Positions 14,628 to 17,305 of a stretch of 17,305 nucleotides of DNA are shown here, piece after piece. The number at the start of each line of letters is the position of its first letter. Within the stretch, counting starts at the first letter, position 1. The notes under the pieces are model-generated. The model was not told the DNA's origin. It saw nothing but the letters and a program-made list of their open reading frames with translations, and did no database searches. The stretch comes from WLMZ01 sp037139095 (GTDB taxonomy: Bacteria; Actinomycetota; Acidimicrobiia; Acidimicrobiales; Ilumatobacteraceae), in contig JBAXHD010000049.1 of assembly GCA_037139095.1 (NCBI GenBank), forward strand, positions 1 to 17,305, written 5' to 3'. A program made the translations under genes and the position numbers.

Positions 14628-16349
14628 ATGCAGTCCCTGTCCCTATGCCTTGTCGTAGCCGCGATCGCGCTACCGGCATTGTTCCGCCGGTCACGCCGGC
14701 GTGCTGGCCTCAATGCCGGCAACCTCAACAAGCAATTCACGAAGCGCCTTTTCGCCACCATGGGTCTGTCGGCGATCTTGCTCGTGGTCGGTCTCTCTGG
14801 TGTCGCCAAAGCCGACAACGGCGATCCAACTGGCGGTAAGACCGGCGTCTCGCAAACTCAAGTTGAAGCGCTGTATCCAGCAGATACGCCACCCGATCAG
14901 CAGATCAGCCAACTGCAAACGCAACAGACCAAGGATCATCTAGCGGTCAACTATCTGTGGCTCATCGTGGGCGGCGTACTGGTGCTGTTCATGCAGGCCG
15001 GATTCGCTCTCGTGGAGACGGGCTTCACTCGAGCCAAGAACGCGGCACACACGATGATGATGAACCTTGTCATCTTCGCGCTTGGCACCGTCGGCTGGTT
15101 CGTGTGCGGTTACGCGTTGATGTTCGGCTCCACATCGGTGCCGGGTCTCGGCATCACGGCGCTTGGTAGCCCCACGCACATCGGCAGCTGGAACATCATC
15201 TCGCACAGCGGCTTCTTCCTTACCGGCAAGGCATACGACGTTGGCATCCTCGCCTTCTTCTTCTTCCAGCTTGTGTTCATGGATGCAACCGCAACGATTC
15301 CAACCGGGGCAATGGCCGAGCGCTTCAAGTGGAAGGCGTTCTTGTTCTGGGGTCTCTTCGCATCGATGATTCTCTACCCCGTGTACGGCAACTGGGTCTG
15401 GGGCGGCGGATGGCTGTCCCAGCTCGGCGCTCAGGGACCCAAGTGGGGTCATGGCGCTGTCGACTTCGCTGGCTCTGGCGTGGTGCACGCAATGGGCGGC
15501 GTCGCAGCGTTTTGGGGTGCCAGGATTCTCGGCGCACGCATCGGCAAGTTCGACAAGAACGGCAAGCCGCGAGCAATTCCCGGACACCATCTCCCTATGG
15601 CCTTCCTTGGCACGATGATCTTGTTAGTCGGCTGGATGGGCTTCAACGGCGCTTCCACATTCGCAGCGACCGACTTCCGTTTCACGGTCGTGATCGTGAA
15701 CACCATCCTCGCTTCGGCGTTCGGTTGCTTGAGCACCATGTTCGTGATGACCTGGAAGTACGGCAAGCCTGATCCATCAATGACATGCAACGGTCTTCTC
15801 GCAGGACTGGTAGCCATCACTGCGCCGTGTGCGTTTGTGGCACCGTGGGCTGCAGCGCTCATCGGCATTATTGCCGGCGTGCTTGTGGTGGTTGCGGTCG
15901 TTGTGGTTGAGCAGCGTTTCAAGGTGGACGATCCGGTGGGCGCAGTAGCCGTTCACGGCGCCAACGGACTTTGGGGCCTGATCGCTCTTGGTCTGTTCGC
16001 CGACGGCACCTACGGCGATGGCCTCAACGGCGTCGCTGGCGGAGTCAAGGGTCTGTTCTATGGCGAAGGTGGCCAGTTGTGGGCGCAGCTCGCATCGGTC
16101 GCCACGATCATTGTGTGGTGCTCAATTGCGTGTATCGCGTTCTTCACGATCTGCAAGAAGACCATCGGTTTGCGCTCAGACCATGACGCAGAAGTTGCCG
16201 GTCTCGACATGCCCGAGATGGGAGCACTCGCCTACCCCGACTTCCTCGAAGCTCAGGGTTCGGTGTTCTACACAACTGACGGCCCAACGTTTGTTGACGC
16301 AGTGCCAGCAAGTCCCGCAAGCCTGCGCCAGGAAGTAGGAGCAAAATGA
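14628..16349 (+). CDS. amt: Ammonium transporter (Amt/MEP/Rh family)
   Basis: This is a polytopic ammonium channel/transporter of 573 aa from the chosen start, with about eleven membrane helices after a cleavable leader. Diagnostic text includes the pore aspartate and first pore histidine in DFAGSGVVHAMGG, the second pore histidine in AVHGANGLWG, FFFFQLVFMDATAT and YPVYGNWVWGGGW. A cytoplasmic C-terminal tail has GLDMPEMGALAYPDF, the region that responds to P-II proteins. I start at the ATG at 14628 (MQSLSLCLVV). A second ATG at 14760 begins directly at a signal-peptide-like MGLSAILLVVGLSGVAKA-D and would give 529 aa. The open frame reaches back to 14406, but that part overlaps the divergent promoter. 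Its stop overlaps the P-II start as ATGA. Confidence 0.93.
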   Translation: MQSLSLCLVVAAIALPALFRRSRRRAGLNAGNLNKQFTKRLFATMGLSAILLVVGLSGVAKADNGDPTGGKTGVSQTQVEALYPADTPPDQQISQLQTQQTKDHLAVNYLWLIVGGVLVLFMQAGFALVETGFTRAKNAAHTMMMNLVIFALGTVGWFVCGYALMFGSTSVPGLGITALGSPTHIGSWNIISHSGFFLTGKAYDVGILAFFFFQLVFMDATATIPTGAMAERFKWKAFLFWGLFASMILYPVYGNWVWGGGWLSQLGAQGPKWGHGAVDFAGSGVVHAMGGVAAFWGARILGARIGKFDKNGKPRAIPGHHLPMAFLGTMILLVGWMGFNGASTFAATDFRFTVVIVNTILASAFGCLSTMFVMTWKYGKPDPSMTCNGLLAGLVAITAPCAFVAPWAAALIGIIAGVLVVVAVVVVEQRFKVDDPVGAVAVHGANGLWGLIALGLFADGTYGDGLNGVAGGVKGLFYGEGGQLWAQLASVATIIVWCSIACIAFFTICKKTIGLRSDHDAEVAGLDMPEMGALAYPDFLEAQGSVFYTTDGPTFVDAVPASPASLRQEVGAK

Positions 16350-16675
16350 AACGCATCGAAGCAATCATTCGTTCGGAGCGACTCGGCGAAGTAGCCGCAT
16401 GTCTCGAGCAGGCAGGCCTGTCGGGATTCACCATCAGCGACGTGCGCGGTCATGGTCGAGCAGCAAGTGGATCCGGCGAGTACCGCGGCCACAGCTACGA
16501 ACTGCTCGTGACTCACAAGCTGCTCGTGACTGTGTATGTCGAAGATCACGAGGTCGATATGGCAGTCGGCGCGATTAGCGCTGGCGCATCAACCGGCCAG
16601 GTTGGCGATGGGTTGATCGCCGTGAGCCCAGTGGACTCGATGTATCGAATCTCGGCCTCGTCTACAACGAAGTAA
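16346..16675 (+). CDS. P-II family nitrogen regulator, with unusual ligand-site residues
   Basis: This 109-aa P-II protein is coupled to amt by an ATGA overlap and has a good AGGAG (16337-16341) before its ATG. It would normally bind ATP/ADP and 2-oxoglutarate and plug the Amt pore. MKRIEAIIRSERL opens as expected, and the T-loop keeps Y46 and Y51 (EYRGHSY), the latter being the usual modification site. K58 and the B-loop TGQVGDG (83-89) are present. However, by eye alignment to canonical GlnB/GlnK, Q39 and K40 are alanines, K85 is Q, K90 is L and R103 is S, while R38 and R101 remain. The C-terminus is short and serine-rich. It is clearly P-II-like, but canonical nucleotide and 2-oxoglutarate binding is doubtful. 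Confidence 0.88.
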   Translation: MKRIEAIIRSERLGEVAACLEQAGLSGFTISDVRGHGRAASGSGEYRGHSYELLVTHKLLVTVYVEDHEVDMAVGAISAGASTGQVGDGLIAVSPVDSMYRISASSTTK

Positions 16676-16682
16676 TTATCTG

Positions 16683-16718
16683 GAGGTGGGGTCGGCATTT
16701 CGTTGCCGGCCCCACCTC
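16683..16718. terminator. Strong hairpin terminator after the P-II gene
   Basis: A 14-bp stem pairs 16683-16696 with 16705-16718, all Watson-Crick except one G-T wobble, around the 8-base loop ATTTCGTT. It begins 7 bases after the amt-glnK operon's last stop codon. The run that follows, TTGATAT, is a poor U-tract, so the hairpin could also act as an RNA 3'-end stabiliser. The near-symmetry means it could work on both strands. Confidence 0.75.
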
Positions 16719-16762
16719 TTGATATGAAAACACTCCTCAAGTGATCCCGCGGAAAGTCGGGG

Positions 16763-16786
16763 GCTCGAAGGAGTTATGGTTCGAGC
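16763..16786 (+). promoter_or_regulatory. Hairpin that presents a ribosome site and a mini-ORF start in its loop
   Basis: GCTCGAA (16763-16769) and TTCGAGC (16780-16786) form a perfect 7-bp stem. The 10-base loop holds GGAG (16770-16773) and an ATG (16776-16778). The loop would display a ribosome binding site and start codon for the five-codon mini-ORF. As DNA, the same 24-base dyad could be an operator. Its 10-base spacing does not fit the actinobacterial LexA box. Confidence 0.5.
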
Positions 16787-16793
16787 GCGATGA
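16776..16793 (+). CDS. Five-codon leader ORF (MVRAR) overlapping the next gene
   Basis: An ATG placed 2 bases after AAGGAG (16768-16773) opens a frame reading MVRAR and ending in TGA at 16791-16793. The stop overlaps the ATG of the 121-aa gene (16790) as ATGA. The only strong ribosome site in this region sits in front of this mini-ORF rather than the main gene, which would be 16 bases away. That suggests translational coupling. The 2-base spacing is tight, so real initiation here is uncertain. Confidence 0.3.
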   Translation: MVRAR

Positions 16794-17155
16794 GGTACAA
16801 ACTGACTCCGAAGCTCGTGATCAACGAAGCGCTTACGGAGCCGTACGCTCACGACGACCTGTATGAAGCCCCGACGCTCGAAGAGGGTCTGCAGTGGCTG
16901 GCGACCGAGCATGGTGTCGACGCCCAGCGGCTTGATGCCCTCCGCGAACGAGCCGCGTTCTGTAGGCGCGACGTTGCTCGCAACTTGCGACGGGCGAAAT
17001 CATCGAGAGGGAACACGCTCGCAGCAATCGACCCTCAGACCAAGAAGGTATTTCTCGGAGCGTTCCCAATCCCCGACGGGCTTGAGAGAATGACTGATGA
17101 CGATATTGATGTATGGATTGAGAACTACTTCGGCATCAGGCCAGATCGCAGATAA
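16790..17155 (+). CDS. Hypothetical protein, 121 aa
   Basis: I do not recognise this protein. It is 121 aa, soluble, rich in charged residues and without signal peptide or membrane segments. A central Arg-rich helix-like region (about 48-72, with LRERAAFCRRDVARNLRRAK) is followed by AAIDPQTKKVFLGAFPIPDGLERM and an acidic helix-like tail DDDIDVWIENYF. Codon use favours G or C at third positions, like the neighbouring genes, which supports real coding. The ATG at 16790 has no Shine-Dalgarno sequence at the right distance. It overlaps the mini-ORF stop, so a frameshift between the two is the alternative reading. It stands alone between the amt-glnK terminator and a tRNA gene on the other strand, a common place for strain-specific genes. 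Confidence 0.55.
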   Translation: MRYKLTPKLVINEALTEPYAHDDLYEAPTLEEGLQWLATEHGVDAQRLDALRERAAFCRRDVARNLRRAKSSRGNTLAAIDPQTKKVFLGAFPIPDGLERMTDDDIDVWIENYFGIRPDRR

Positions 17156-17280
17156 GCAGATCTGAGCCGTCGCTGTTCCCATCGCCATGAAGGGCGACAA
17201 CCCCTGCGCCGATCCCGGCCCGCTGCGGCGCAATCACGCAGACGCAAAGCTGCTGCCCGAAGGATGCGGCATAAGAAATA
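17156..17280. other. Intergenic region between the 121-aa gene and the tRNA
   Basis: The region contains a CAGATCTG palindrome just after the gene's stop (around 17158-17165). I see no convincing terminator for either neighbour, no promoter and no supported ORF. A short minus-strand frame overlapping it (17000-17233) looks like a shadow of the plus-strand gene. Confidence 0.4.
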
Positions 17281-17305
17281 TGGAGGCGACGCCGGGAATC
17301 GAACC
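17281..17305 (-). tRNA. 3' end of a tRNA, probably tRNA-Cys (partial)
   Basis: Read on the minus strand, the right edge gives the T-loop TTCGATT, the 3' T-stem CCCGG, the acceptor strand CGTCGCC, discriminator T and an encoded CCA (17283-17281). The anticodon lies beyond the window. The implied acceptor GGCGACG together with U73 fits tRNA-Cys best. tRNA-Gly also carries U73 but usually has C at position 2. Confidence 0.8.

Noticed and set aside
16763..16786. A LexA (SOS) box, because of TCGAA and TTCGA arms.
   Set aside because: The actinobacterial LexA box has a 6-base space between these arms. Here it is 10 bases, and the flanking C and G of the consensus are absent.
1..17305. CRISPR array, insertion sequence, prophage, toxin-antitoxin or biosynthetic cluster.
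   Set aside because: I found no regularly spaced repeats, transposase or integrase motifs, phage genes or short paired toxin-antitoxin-like genes.

Overview
The window looks like a chromosomal segment of a compact, moderately high-GC actinobacterium. My best guess is the class Acidimicrobiia. This rests on the phoH-ybeY-CBS/HlyC gene order, the use of GTG starts, three ATGA stop/start overlaps, very short intergenic spaces and the protein character. I could not run a phylogenetic placement, so treat this as inference. Apart from the 121-aa orphan near the right end, every gene can be placed in a family.

Layout. (1) 1-2928, minus strand: a conserved housekeeping operon of a PhoH-type ATPase, the rRNA maturation endonuclease YbeY and a CNNM/HlyC-type membrane transporter. 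The first 10 codons of a probable short-chain dehydrogenase run off the left edge. (2) 3153-5438, plus: a membrane-anchored GGDEF-EAL cyclic-di-GMP protein. (3) 5439-12525: a set of genes on both strands that together read as a gamma-butyrobetaine/L-carnitine to glycine betaine route. It holds acetoacetyl-CoA synthetase (minus), a metallophosphoesterase of unknown role (plus), a gamma-butyrobetaine-hydroxylase-like dioxygenase (minus), a DUF849/BKACE dehydrocarnitine cleavage enzyme (plus) and an L-carnitine dehydrogenase fused to a betainyl-CoA thioesterase (plus). (4) 12522-14444, minus: a cytoplasmic GH29 alpha-L-fucosidase and a cupin lipoprotein. (5) 14628-16675, plus: an ammonium transporter and P-II operon with a structured leader and a strong hairpin at its end. 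(6) 16776-17155: a short orphan gene behind an unusual hairpin/mini-ORF leader. (7) The 3' end of a tRNA, probably tRNA-Cys, is cut by the right edge.

How the genes fit together. The dioxygenase would make carnitine, and the dehydrogenase half of the fusion would oxidise it to 3-dehydrocarnitine. BKACE would transfer the CoA of acetyl-CoA to give betainyl-CoA plus acetoacetate, and the thioesterase half would release glycine betaine. Acetoacetyl-CoA synthetase would reactivate the acetoacetate. No transporter, no regulator and no betaine demethylation gene of this pathway lies in the window. The amt-glnK pair is a separate nitrogen unit, and its P-II protein lacks several residues normally needed for ATP and 2-oxoglutarate binding.

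The most novel-looking items are the divergent P-II protein, the SD-masking hairpin with tandem repeats before amt, and the hairpin plus five-codon mini-ORF before the orphan gene. The complete carnitine module with an uncharacterised phosphoesterase inside it, and the 36-bp divergent and possibly leaderless promoter, also stand out. No CRISPR array, insertion sequence or prophage was seen.
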